Assembly (NCBI GenBank): GCA_029260115.1
Contig: JAJDDW010000109.1
Coordinates: 1-64,000 of the forward strand
Source of the DNA: Phycisphaerae bacterium
GTDB lineage: Bacteria > Planctomycetota > Phycisphaerae > UBA1845
Direction: 5' to 3'
DNA length: 64,000 bases
Below are positions 25,162 to 33,890 of the stretch, piece after piece; position 1 is the stretch's first letter; each line of letters begins with the position of its first letter. A program made the translations under genes and the position numbers. The notes beneath the pieces were generated by a model that worked only from the letters and a program-made list of their open reading frames with translations, was not told where the DNA came from and did no database searches.

Positions 25162-26235
25162 ATGACTCAGCTAAACTTATTGACTATTGACGACTTATCT
25201 GTGGCATTTGCCGTTGATGGCGGGCAGCACCTCGCGGTCGATGGGGTCTCTCTAGATATTCCCTACGGACAGACCATCGCCTTAGTCGGGGAAAGTGGCA
25301 GCGGTAAAAGTGCGACCGCTCTGGCACTCATGAGGCTGTTGCCTCAGCCCCCGGCTCGTGTATATGGAAAACATATACATTTGGACGTCGGTTCTGAGGA
25401 TGGGGCCATTGACCTGCTCACGCTTTCAGACAAGCAGATGCGCGAGGTACGAGGCTCGCGTATCGCGATGATTTTCCAAGAGCCTATGACTTCGTTGAAT
25501 CCTGTATTTTCGGTCGGAGCGCAAATCATCGAAGCGATTATGCTGCATCGAGATATGAAACCCCATGAAGCCAGGCATGAGGCCGTGACGCTACTGACGC
25601 GGGTTGGCATGGTAGATGCCTCACGAACAGTGGATCAATATCCTCATCAGTTGTCTGGTGGTATGCGGCAGCGGGTGATGATAGCCATGGCGCTGGCCTG
25701 TGAGCCTGCGCTGTTGATTGCGGATGAGCCGACGACGGCGCTCGACGTCACCACGCAAAAGGAAATACTTGATCTGATCGGAAATTTGCAAGCGGAATCG
25801 GGGATGAGCGTACTCTTCATTACCCACGATCTAGGATTAGTAGCTGAGCGAGCGGCGTACACTTACGTCATGTACGCAGGCCGCATCGTAGAGCATGGCC
25901 AATCGCAGGCGGTGCTAACCAAGCCTGGGCATCCGTATACAAAAGCCTTACTAGCCTGTGCGCCTCAGTTCCGCACTAAGGCTAATCGCTTGCCGGTCAT
26001 CGCTGGATCACCACCCACGAGAATGCAAAAGCCCTCTGGGTGTCCGTTTCATCCGCGCTGCGAGCTGTCATCCAAAAAGGCATCTGAAGGAACCCGCAAA
26101 ACAAAAGAAAGCGAAAATCGCGAAATCGGTCTAATTCTAGCTGACTGCGCAATGCCCCGTTCGAACGCATCTTGTGATGCTCCCACGCTTTATGATGTAA
26201 GTGAAAACCATTGGGTCGCCTGCTGGGAAACTTAG
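25162..26235 (+). CDS. ABC transporter ATP-binding protein, OppD/DppD type
   Basis: Energises the peptide transporter. 357 residues. Walker A is in [19 protein letters not shown], the signature in [17 protein letters not shown], and Walker B with the Asp-Glu pair in [14 protein letters not shown]. The H-loop is in [12 protein letters not shown], and the C-terminal oligopeptide-transporter motif is [11 protein letters not shown]. After this the tail is Lys/Glu-rich and irregular. Only one ATPase gene follows the permeases; the usual second (OppF-type) is absent here, so this protein may act as a homodimer or pair with a distant subunit. Confidence 0.95.
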   Translation: MTQLNLLTIDDLSVAFAVDGGQHLAVDGVSLDIPYGQTIALVGESGSGKSATALALMRLLPQPPARVYGKHIHLDVGSEDGAIDLLTLSDKQMREVRGSRIAMIFQEPMTSLNPVFSVGAQIIEAIMLHRDMKPHEARHEAVTLLTRVGMVDASRTVDQYPHQLSGGMRQRVMIAMALACEPALLIADEPTTALDVTTQKEILDLIGNLQAESGMSVLFITHDLGLVAERAAYTYVMYAGRIVEHGQSQAVLTKPGHPYTKALLACAPQFRTKANRLPVIAGSPPTRMQKPSGCPFHPRCELSSKKASEGTRKTKESENREIGLILADCAMPRSNASCDAPTLYDVSENHWVACWET

Positions 26236-26622
26236 CGAGGAGGCCCGCCTAGCCGTAATGTGTGAATTTATTACCGTGTCAGTTTTGATATTAAATTATC
26301 TGTGAAATTTCGCTTGTATAGTTTACAGACATTCATATCAGGGTAAAAAGGTAGACATCGGGCTATATCAGTATCGCGGCGGATGATATTTTCGGTCTTA
26401 ACGAAAAACCGTTCAAGGATTTCAGTACTGAAAACCGATACTTCCGGGATGTAGGTCATGGCCCCACGATTTGGGGGCTGTGAAATGGCGCGGTCAACCT
26501 GGTCGGCAGGATGCCAATACCCGGACGCCTCTACCGTATGGCCGTTCGATATGCAGCAGGAGGCGGCATATCGATGCGGGATTCCCTATTCGCCTCCCTC
26601 ATGCAAACGTGAGGGTTTTCCA
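26236..26622. other. A/T-rich gap before the ParA-type gene
   Basis: No gene is visible in this 387-bp gap. A small hairpin (GCCCC-ACGATTT-GGGGGC, 26461-26478) lies in the likely leader of the ParA-type gene. The upstream in-frame extension of that gene from 26458 has no family similarity and is probably untranslated. Confidence 0.4.
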
Positions 26623-28356
26623 GTGCGTACAATTACAATTGCGAACCAAAAAGGCGGCTGTGGCAAGACCACTGTCGCAATTAACTTATCTGCATCGCTC
26701 GCTCGAGAGAGTCGGCGCGTTCTACTTGTGGACCTTGATCCGCAAGGCCATTGTGCTTTGGGCATGGCAGTCCCCGACGAACAGATCGATTTATCGATTC
26801 GCGACTGCTTAGTCGCGCAGGTCGAGGGCGATCCGATGGAGCTTGCGCGGGTGACTTGGCAGATTACGCCCAATCTCGATCTGGCTCCGTCGCGCGGAAA
26901 TCTTGCTGGGTTTGAGCCAAAGGTCGGCGAACGTGAGGATGCCGACACGCTCCTTCGTGAACTGCTCGCGGCTACCGACAACCGTTACGACTATTGTATT
27001 ATCGACTGCCCGCCACACTATGGCGCATTGATGCGAAACGGCTTGTGCGCGGCTGACGCTATTATCATTCCCGTTGATACGGGTTATTTCTCGTTGCATG
27101 GTCTGACGCAACAATTAGCTACGGTTGAGAATTTGTGCCAGAAACGTGGCAAAAACCCAACCGCACGCGTACTACCTAATCAATACGATGTGCGCACCAA
27201 GCTGGCTCGTGAAGTGTTGGCTGAATTGCGTAATCGGTATAAGGGCGTGGTGTATGACACAATCATCAACTTCAATACCAAGCTAAAAGAAAGCGTTAGT
27301 TATGGTCAGCCTATTACGGAATTCGCGCCGACTAGCATGGGTGCGAAGGATTTCCAGAAGCTTGCGCGGGAGATTCTTGCAAGCGAAGTGATGGACGTAG
27401 CTACGACTGACATCCTTGAGCATGTAGAACGATTAGCTGCGGACGCTGAACGGCTGCTTGCGACAACGACAACGCTCGTCGGGCCTCGTGATACAACGGC
27501 TATGCCTACTCGAGCAGAAATTCGAGAGTCTGTAGCCCCGCATGCACCTGCGCGGTTTGAAACTAAGCCACAACCCTCGACTGTCATAGCTAGCTCGCCA
27601 ACGGTTGCTACGTTGGTCGCAACACCTCCGGCAAGTGCTGCACCGCAAGCTAGGCCACAATTAACTCCGATTGCGCCACACGCACCATTAGTTACGCCCG
27701 TCGCAAGAGAACATGTAGCAGCGGAACCCGTATCATGGGAACCTATAGCACCAAAACCTGTTTCTCAGGAAACAATTGCCCTTGAACCTATCGCGCCAGA
27801 CTCTAACGTCGTTAGGCCTATGACCCCGGCGGCAGTAGCAACAACAGAAACGCCGATTGCCTTGTCGTCGCCGGCGTTACCTCAATTTGCTAGTCCAGAA
27901 AAGTTGGTTCCTACAGAGGTAAGACCAGCCTTCATTGATTCGCAACCTGAGGCGACTGAGCCAGCTATCACGCCAACTTCCATGCCGCAAGCGCCGGGAG
28001 TTGAGCCGATCGCGCGTATAGGGACTCCTGCTTATGAGAGTACGCCGGAACAGATCGATCGTAAGATTGAAGCTATTTATGGCGTTAGGCAAGAAGGTGA
28101 AGTTACGATCTTCCAAAGCAATCAGCCTGATGCTACTGAAGTGCAGCTAGCTGGTGACTTTAATGATTGGATGCCGCATACCACGCCGATGGAGTGTCGG
28201 GGTGAGGGTGACTTTGTTGCCCGTTTGCGACTTCCTCAGGGTCGTTATCGCTACCGCTTGGTGGTGGATGGCCGATGGACGCACGACATTCATAATTCCA
28301 ATATCGAAACGAACGAATATGGAGAGTTGAATTCGGTCGCAGAGGTCAAGAAGTAG
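26623..28356 (+). CDS. ParA/MinD-type ATPase fused to a C-terminal glycogen-binding (CBM48/AMPK-type) domain
   Basis: From the GTG at 26623 the protein is 577 residues. Residues 1-~250 are a ParA/Soj-like ATPase: deviant Walker A ITIANQKGGCGKTTVAINLS, VLLVDLDPQGHCALGM, and CIIDCPPHYGALMRNGL. Residues ~290-475 form a Pro/Ala/Thr/Val-rich linker with repeated VAPEP-like units. Residues ~492-577 match AMPK-beta/CBM48 domains: EVQLAGDFNDWMPHTTPMEC, then GRYRYRLVVDGRWTHD with the aromatic ligand positions kept. No ParB gene is adjacent. The gene is single, with a strong terminator behind it. The fusion suggests spatial placement of glycogen or another glucan, which is inference. Confidence 0.9.
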   Translation: MRTITIANQKGGCGKTTVAINLSASLARESRRVLLVDLDPQGHCALGMAVPDEQIDLSIRDCLVAQVEGDPMELARVTWQITPNLDLAPSRGNLAGFEPKVGEREDADTLLRELLAATDNRYDYCIIDCPPHYGALMRNGLCAADAIIIPVDTGYFSLHGLTQQLATVENLCQKRGKNPTARVLPNQYDVRTKLAREVLAELRNRYKGVVYDTIINFNTKLKESVSYGQPITEFAPTSMGAKDFQKLAREILASEVMDVATTDILEHVERLAADAERLLATTTTLVGPRDTTAMPTRAEIRESVAPHAPARFETKPQPSTVIASSPTVATLVATPPASAAPQARPQLTPIAPHAPLVTPVAREHVAAEPVSWEPIAPKPVSQETIALEPIAPDSNVVRPMTPAAVATTETPIALSSPALPQFASPEKLVPTEVRPAFIDSQPEATEPAITPTSMPQAPGVEPIARIGTPAYESTPEQIDRKIEAIYGVRQEGEVTIFQSNQPDATEVQLAGDFNDWMPHTTPMECRGEGDFVARLRLPQGRYRYRLVVDGRWTHDIHNSNIETNEYGELNSVAEVKK

Positions 28357-28398
28357 ACCGGCCATGCTCGGCTAATATGACTAGACAGTCTTAATTTT

Positions 28399-28441
28399 GG
28401 AGTCGTTCACGAAGTTATCAATCGTGAACGGCTCCTTTTTT
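28399..28441 (+). terminator. Rho-independent terminator of the ParA-type gene
   Basis: A 14-bp stem with one G-T pair (28399-28412 with 28422-28435), a 9-base loop and a run of six T follow the stop codon by about 40 bp. It could also act on transcripts from the opposite strand only weakly, as there is no matching A tract. Confidence 0.85.
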
Positions 28442-28543
28442 GTGCGTAGTTTACGGTATTACAGTTGAGGCGCGGACCTCCTGGTTGGGTAGTCTACTCA
28501 TTTTTTGAAACTCGGGAGACGATGATCGAATGTAGCCAAGTAG

Positions 28544-28561
28544 GGCGGGCTATTGCCCGCC
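28544..28561. repeat. Short GC palindrome
   Basis: GGCGGGC-TATT-GCCCGCC lies between the terminator and the convergent methyltransferase gene. It resembles the first palindrome of the 24.9-kb cluster in having a 7-bp GC stem and 4-base loop, so it may belong to the same class of dispersed elements. Confidence 0.55.
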
Positions 28562-28608
28562 GTCCTCAAGAACCAATCACTCGTCCGGTATATTGAACAA
28601 ATCAGTCA

Positions 28609-29408
28609 TCAAGCGCGAGCGTAATAACCGTATAAATGGATTTTTTCCTGATTGCCGGGGTAGGCATCCTGATCTTCTGTGGATACGGCGTCAATATTGT
28701 ATCGTGTGGCAATCGTTTCTTCGAAGATCTTTTTCGGTTCGAAAGTGACAGGGTACTGTACGGTTCGGTTTTCAAAACCTGTAGGAGGTGGGCCTGGCCC
28801 AATATCACTGAGATTAGAAACTTGAACGGATACCGTAGCTTGATTACTGATTGAGAGCCCCACCCTCGTGAAGAACAATTGTTGTGCGCCACATTGTAAT
28901 AACTCTCGTAGCATGACGATGGGGTCTGGCACGTATTGCAACGCTCCACTGGAGAACAGAAGGTCAATCCCACTCATCGCATCAACCGCTGCAGGAAGGG
29001 AATCGAAGAATCGGAGATGTTCGTTTCCAAACTGCCGGGCGCTGGCGACCATGGCCTTCGTTTCAACCACATTCCATTTCAGGGGGATACTGTCTCCGAG
29101 TAACGCCCTCGTGGTGAAGTAGTGATGCCCGCACGCGCCACCGAAATCAAGAATGTTTATGCACTGGCCGTGATTGTTGGCTAAAGCCAGTGCTACTAAC
29201 GGTCTGGTTGCTGTAAGATCAATCACCCGGGGGGGGGGGAGTTAATTAGCTTCTGGCGAAACTTTTTTGTTTTCTGCGCTATCATGTCAGTAAAATCTGG
29301 GGCTTGATAGCCCTGTCTACAATTGGCTAGAGCCGAATCATAGTTTGGATAGAAGTCAGGAAATTGTCTAGCTTCTTGCACATTCTTTTGATTTAAGCCA
29401 TTCGTCAT
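28609..29408 (-). pseudogene. TIGR04325-like SAM methyltransferase interrupted at an 11-base homopolymer
   Basis: The upstream frame (ATG at 29408) reads ARQFPDFYPNYDSALANC and ends KLINSPPPG plus TGA directly after the C tract. The downstream frame, one base over, reads MIDLTATRPLVALALAN, INILDFGGACGHHYF (SAM motif I) and SGALQYVPDP, typical of the LIC12133/TIGR04325 methyltransferase family associated with surface-polysaccharide genes. Joined, the two give one normal-length protein. With 11 C the frames do not connect; 9 or 12 C would connect them. It is either a switched-off phase-variable gene, a mutation, or a homopolymer sequencing error. Confidence 0.8.
29229..29239. repeat. Homopolymer tract of 11 G (C on the coding strand)
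   Basis: Eleven consecutive G within the methyltransferase coding region, at the exact point where the frame changes. Such tracts are classic sites for slipped-strand mispairing. Confidence 0.95.
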
Positions 29409-29665
29409 TCGGTTCTACCTTGAGATTAGAATCGCAATAATAACAAAATCATGCATGATTAACAGTGTAACGCATTAACCATAGTCGTCTATCTTGTGTA
29501 GATGTAATTCAGACGACACTTTGATTCTAGGGTATCATGCCAGCGCTTTCAGCTTGGGCATGCCACACGCAGCTAGACGTCATTTGATCTTCGCTAGACC
29601 TACGCTCATAATCTCCGTTTGTCTGATTGATTTTGGCCGCCGGATGATTCGAGAGGTGATGATCT

Positions 29666-31192
29666 ATGCCTGAAGTGACTGTAGTGAATACGACCGTCGT
29701 CGGCGCGTCATTCGTTTTGTACACGGTGGCGATCGTCGCATTCGGATTATACTCGGCTAGGTACGCCAAACGAAGTGACGAGGATTACTTCCTGGCTGGT
29801 CGCTCGCTCAATGGCTGGGTCGCAGCGTTGTCGGCTTCGGCATCTAGCGAATCCGGCTGGGTGACACTCGGGCTAGTCGGCTGGGCATTCACTTCCGGCG
29901 TACAGGCCTATTGGATTATCCCTGGCTGTCTATTGGGATTTTTGTTCAATTGGTTTGTCCTAGCCGGTCGTCTGCGGGATCGCTCAATCGAATTGGGCGC
30001 ATTGACCATTCCAGACTTTTTTTCATTTTCATTTAAAGAGCGTTATCCACTTCTGAGAATACTTTCCGTGATCGTTATTCTCGTAGCCATGATGTTATAT
30101 GTCGCGGCACAGTTAGCGGCGGCGGGGAAGGCATTCACGGCGACATTTGACGGCGTGGACTATCGCGTGGGCGTTCTCATCGGCGCGGGCATCGTGCTTT
30201 TGTATACGGTCATCGGCGGGTTTCGTGCGGTCTGTTGGACAGACTTTTTACAAGCGTTGCTCATGGTTGGCACGCTGGTCGTGTTTCCCATTTACATGTT
30301 AGTGACGCAGGGTGGCTATGGTTATATCCAAGCGCAACTTTCGACGGTTGATGCCAACCTGTTGACATTTACCCCGGACAAAAGCGGTCCGGCTATGTTG
30401 GGATTCCTGCTGGGGTCTGGAGCGTTGGGGATTAACTTCGGATATTCAGGTCAGCCTCACGTGTTGGTGCGTTTTATGGCCCTGCGCAGTCGGAAAGATG
30501 CCATTGTCGGCGGCGTAGTATCTGCGATATGGGCTATTTGTGTGTATTGGGGGGCGGTAACTGTCGGGCTGATGGCACGGGCGATGACAGCGGATGGCGC
30601 GGCGTGGGGGCAGTTGATGCTCAATGAGGAAACGTCGGGGGTATATAAAGAGCTAGGTTTGGTGCTATCAGCGATGTACATGTTGCCGCCAATGATGGCC
30701 GGGGTGGTGCTCGCGGCGGTGTTGGCGGCGATTTGTTCGACGGCTGATAGTCAGCTCGTCGTGGCGGCTAGTGCTGCTGCGAATGATTTGTATGCGCGAT
30801 TGATCAGCAAAAATAAGAACGCCTCGCACTTAGGTGTGAACCGAGCCGTAGTCATTTTGATTGGTATCGGAGCGATTTTGCTGGTCATCGACGAGAACGT
30901 TACCGTGTATGACTACGTGCTTTCGTATGGGTGGGCCATTTTAGGTGCGGCGTTTGGGCCGCAGATGATTTTGCTTTTGCTTTGGAAGCGTGCGTCATAC
31001 CTTGGCTGTCTTCTCGGGATGCTCACGGGATTCGTCGTCGCCATCGCCTGGAAATTATTATACGACCCGGCCGCGACTGGGATAGAAGTATACAATTTGC
31101 CGCTGGCATTCGTAGCTGCGATGGTGGTGAATGTGGTGATTAGCTTGTTTACTAGATCGTCGACGAGCGGATTCCATGAAACCATCGTATAA
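29666..31192 (+). CDS. Sodium:solute symporter, PutP-like
   Basis: Sodium-coupled transporter of the SSS family, probably for proline or a related amino acid. 508 residues with about 12-13 membrane segments. Recognised blocks include SDEDYFLAGRSLNGWVAALS, ASSESGWVTLGLVGWAFTSG and GFRAVCWTDFLQALLMV, followed by GYSGQPHVLVRFMALRS, which is strongly PutP-like. AAICSTADSQLVVAASA carries the Na+-site Ser/Thr of TM8. A GAGGTG ribosome binding site precedes the ATG. It stands alone; neighbouring proline catabolic genes are not present, so the substrate is not proved. Confidence 0.93.
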   Translation: MPEVTVVNTTVVGASFVLYTVAIVAFGLYSARYAKRSDEDYFLAGRSLNGWVAALSASASSESGWVTLGLVGWAFTSGVQAYWIIPGCLLGFLFNWFVLAGRLRDRSIELGALTIPDFFSFSFKERYPLLRILSVIVILVAMMLYVAAQLAAAGKAFTATFDGVDYRVGVLIGAGIVLLYTVIGGFRAVCWTDFLQALLMVGTLVVFPIYMLVTQGGYGYIQAQLSTVDANLLTFTPDKSGPAMLGFLLGSGALGINFGYSGQPHVLVRFMALRSRKDAIVGGVVSAIWAICVYWGAVTVGLMARAMTADGAAWGQLMLNEETSGVYKELGLVLSAMYMLPPMMAGVVLAAVLAAICSTADSQLVVAASAAANDLYARLISKNKNASHLGVNRAVVILIGIGAILLVIDENVTVYDYVLSYGWAILGAAFGPQMILLLLWKRASYLGCLLGMLTGFVVAIAWKLLYDPAATGIEVYNLPLAFVAAMVVNVVISLFTRSSTSGFHETIV

Positions 31193-31379
31193 TCTATTTG
31201 GTAGCGAATACGTGATGCAATCGCGAAAAAAGGCTCAATCAGCTTGCTTCCTACAACTAATGACAGAATAATACGCATACGATCGGCGAATTCCTAGTTT
31301 ATATTGAAGGGGTAAAGTAGTATGCTGGCGTCAATGAATGAAACAGTATTGTAGTTTGATTGCATCAAGGAGATACGCA

Positions 31380-32144
31380 ATGAAGAGAGTAATTGGTCTG
31401 ATGATTGGCCTGTCGCTGGTCGGTGCTTATGCCCGCGCGGACGAAAAGCCCGCGGGTGCGACGGAAAAGAAGATGGTGGATTCTGAGGCCACGACAATCC
31501 TCAAGAAAGTAGACGCGGCTGCTCGCGCTGTCAAAGCCGTGAAGTATAATGTCAAGGCTAAGGGGACAGGAAGCGCTGCCGCACGCGCTGGAGAAGTTGA
31601 AGCGACCGTGTTGTTCACTGAGATAGTTGGCATGCAGCCGCAAAAATATCGTTGTGAGGCGCACATTAAGCTACCAGGGTCAACAGAAGTCAAGCACGTT
31701 ACTGTGGGGAGCGATGGCGAAGAATATTATTTACTCGATCATGCAGAGAAAAAAGCCTACGCGGATATTGACCCCGCGGTCTTAGGTCGCATGGGAGGTA
31801 GTATTTTTCAGAGTACGACCGTGATCGAATTCCTACATCCCACCCCGTTTCAAGATGAGATCGACGCCAAAGAGAAAAAGGTTCTCAGCACAAAAACTAT
31901 TGACGGCGTTGAGTGCTATGTGGTAGATGTGACATACCCACAAGGGCAAAAGGCTATTTGGAGTTTTGGTAAGAACGATTTTCTGCCACGCGAGCGAATA
32001 GACCAACGCGCCGGACCTGATGGTCAAACCGGCGGACAAATCAAGACGCTGACCAATCTCGATGTTCATCCAAAAATCGACGAAAGCACTTTCAAGTTCA
32101 AGATACCTGAAGGCTATACACAGGTCGATGATTTTGCACCCTAA
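31380..32144 (+). CDS. Exported LolA-like/DUF2092-type protein
   Basis: 254 residues from the ATG at 31380, chosen because AAGGAG lies at the right spacing; a longer frame from 31338 has no such site. A signal peptide is clear (MKRVIGLMIGLSLVGAYARA). The mature part has the layout of outer-membrane lipoprotein-sorting-like proteins: TTILKKVDAAARAVKAVKYN, a beta-rich middle, and LPRERIDQRAG then DESTFKFKIPEGYTQV at the end. The VKYNVKAKG and FKIPEGY segments resemble LolA-fold proteins that carry hydrophobic ligands. The partner is unknown. A terminator follows directly. Confidence 0.7.
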   Translation: MKRVIGLMIGLSLVGAYARADEKPAGATEKKMVDSEATTILKKVDAAARAVKAVKYNVKAKGTGSAAARAGEVEATVLFTEIVGMQPQKYRCEAHIKLPGSTEVKHVTVGSDGEEYYLLDHAEKKAYADIDPAVLGRMGGSIFQSTTVIEFLHPTPFQDEIDAKEKKVLSTKTIDGVECYVVDVTYPQGQKAIWSFGKNDFLPRERIDQRAGPDGQTGGQIKTLTNLDVHPKIDESTFKFKIPEGYTQVDDFAP

Positions 32145-32173
32145 TGCGAAACTGAAATCAGGGCTTAAATCAT

Positions 32174-32211
32174 AAACCGATGCGGCAGTCACATGTCGCA
32201 TCGGTTTTTTT
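32174..32211. terminator. Terminator between convergent genes
   Basis: AAACCGATGCG (32174-32184) pairs with CGCATCGGTTT (32197-32207), followed by T residues to 32211. It sits between the exported-protein gene and the convergent lipoprotein methyltransferase gene. The A run on the other side may let it work in both directions. Confidence 0.85.
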
Positions 32212-32228
32212 ATTGCCTACTGATTCAT

Positions 32229-32957
32229 TTATGGGCGACGATATCGCACCGCGTAATTTTCATTCAGGCCTGCGATTTCAATTTGTCCTGCGAATTCAAA
32301 CCCTGCAGTTTCGAACTCTGCTCGAAAATCCTCTAGGCTTCCGCGAACATGCTTGCAAATCCAATCGAGACTCACGCCAGGGATTCTGTGAAAATCGACC
32401 ACGAATACAATACCTCCCGGGCGCACCGCTTTCCAGATAGACTGCAAGCTGCGGGTAGGATATTCAAAGTGATGGTAGGTGTCGCAGATGAACATGATAT
32501 CAACTGAAGATTCTGGCAAACTAACGGAATCCTCATCACACAAAACCGTGGTTACATTTTTGTAGCCATCCTTGGCGGTGCGCTGCTCGATGTAGCTCAA
32601 AAACTTCGGCACAACGTCCACCGCGTATACCTTGCCAGTAGGTCCAACTTTTTCAGCAAACATGCCGGTAAATAAACCCGTCCCTGCACCAACATCTGCG
32701 ACGCTCATCCCCGGCGTGATGTTCATGGCTGAGACAATCTCGTGGCGGACGTTGAAAATTTCTCGACTCTCCCGCTCGAAGCGCGGAATCCAAGTTTCGG
32801 CTTCAGGATTTTTTTTGTAATGTGCGTTAATGCCAGGATTCGCACTACGTTCACCAAACAGGCCCTGGCATCCGGTTAGTAGCATGATCGGCACGCATAG
32901 GACCATGAGCCGAGCAGCGGAAGTTGCGTATTTATTATGATTCTTTAGTGCATTCAT
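32229..32957 (-). CDS. Lipoprotein with a class I SAM methyltransferase domain
   Basis: 242 residues. The N-terminus is a lipoprotein signal with lipobox LLTGC (Cys 30), yet the rest is a class I methyltransferase: motif I MSVADVGAGTGLFTGMFAEK, VYAVDVVPKFLSYIEQR, DIMFICDTYHHFEYP and a RPGGIVFVVDFHRIPG segment. So the sequence predicts a methyltransferase domain outside the cytoplasm, where SAM is not expected. Either it acts on an unusual envelope pool, it has lost SAM use, or the real start is internal. It is followed on the same strand, 33 bp away, by none of the sugar genes; the GNAT gene lies upstream. Confidence 0.85.
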   Translation of the reverse strand: MNALKNHNKYATSAARLMVLCVPIMLLTGCQGLFGERSANPGINAHYKKNPEAETWIPRFERESREIFNVRHEIVSAMNITPGMSVADVGAGTGLFTGMFAEKVGPTGKVYAVDVVPKFLSYIEQRTAKDGYKNVTTVLCDEDSVSLPESSVDIMFICDTYHHFEYPTRSLQSIWKAVRPGGIVFVVDFHRIPGVSLDWICKHVRGSLEDFRAEFETAGFEFAGQIEIAGLNENYAVRYRRP

Positions 32958-32990
32958 CAGTGAATCAACCCTTCAAACAATAGGCCTTAG

Positions 32991-33467
32991 TTAAATGGTA
33001 TCAATCGAAAAATCTTCTTCGCATAGCACGTACGCGCCGTGAGACATGCCTAGCTTTCGATAAGTTTGTTGTGCATGATCGTTGGTATGAAAAACATATA
33101 AACGGATGCCGCACACGTCGGCTTGTTTTTTTGCTAACGTGCGAATGTGTTTATACAACGCGCTGAATACGCCATGTCGCCGTGCGTTTGGTTCTACATA
33201 GACGCTCTGAATCCACCAGAACCAGCCATTGCGCCAGTCGCTCCATTCGAACGTGATCATCGTTTGGCCAACCACCGCGCCGCCCAACTCCGCTAGGAAA
33301 TAGCTGCACCGGTTTGAATCACCCAGCGCAGCCTGAACGCCCGCAAGCGACGTGGCATCGTCCAAGTGTTTGTCTTCAGTCTCGAGGGCCATCGCGCGGT
33401 TATATCCGACGATGGTCTGGAGATCACTCGATTCAGCGATACGAATCAAAACCTCTTGGTTGCTCAC
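32991..33467 (-). CDS. GNAT-family N-acetyltransferase
   Basis: Acetyl-CoA-dependent N-acetyltransferase of 158 residues. The N-terminal strand-helix is seen in EVLIRIAESSDLQTIVGYNR. The acetyl-CoA pyrophosphate loop occurs in VYVEPNARRHGVFSALYKHI (R/Q-x-x-G/A), and the late NDHAQQTYRKLGMSHGAYV motif is typical of this superfamily. The substrate is unknown. It overlaps the Mpo1-like gene upstream by 4 bp, so they are co-translated. Confidence 0.92.
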   Translation of the reverse strand: MSNQEVLIRIAESSDLQTIVGYNRAMALETEDKHLDDATSLAGVQAALGDSNRCSYFLAELGGAVVGQTMITFEWSDWRNGWFWWIQSVYVEPNARRHGVFSALYKHIRTLAKKQADVCGIRLYVFHTNDHAQQTYRKLGMSHGAYVLCEEDFSIDTI

Positions 33468-33796
33468 GGCTGATTGCCTCCTGAAAGGTTAGTCGTTTTC
33501 GCGTGCTGCTTAGAGATATATTTTGGTGAAATGGCCACATAAGGTTTTCCACGCATTTTTTTGATGACAATTAGCTCGCCCATATCGTTGCCCTCAATCC
33601 AATGGCCAACGCCTTGCAGAATATAGCTAACCACCACAAGCGCGACTGGCCGCCACCATAGCGACCACGCGCCGTCGATTAGTTGAGCGACACCCAGGTA
33701 TATCGCGACAGGCAACATGGGGATCCCAATCGCATGTAATACCTGCGAGGCAGGGTGTTGATGTCTAGCTAACCATTGTTTCATCCACTCAGGCAT
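33464..33796 (-). CDS. DUF962/Mpo1-like membrane protein
   Basis: 110 residues with the Mpo1 (YGL010w) pattern: WLARHQHPASQVLHAIGIPM at the start, two membrane segments, and LQGVGHWIEGN with the conserved His. Eukaryotic Mpo1 is an Fe-dependent dioxygenase of 2-hydroxy fatty acids; bacterial members are uncharacterised, so that role is only a suggestion. Its stop overlaps the GNAT gene start by 4 bp. Confidence 0.88.
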   Translation of the reverse strand: MPEWMKQWLARHQHPASQVLHAIGIPMLPVAIYLGVAQLIDGAWSLWWRPVALVVVSYILQGVGHWIEGNDMGELIVIKKMRGKPYVAISPKYISKQHAKTTNLSGGNQP

Positions 33797-33890
33797 ACGG
33801 ACATCGTAATAAAGTTAGCCAAGCGAGACAATGTGCCAATTCGTTTTGGTGCAATGCTGGAAGATGTTCTAGGTCTACGGTTCTTGCTGG

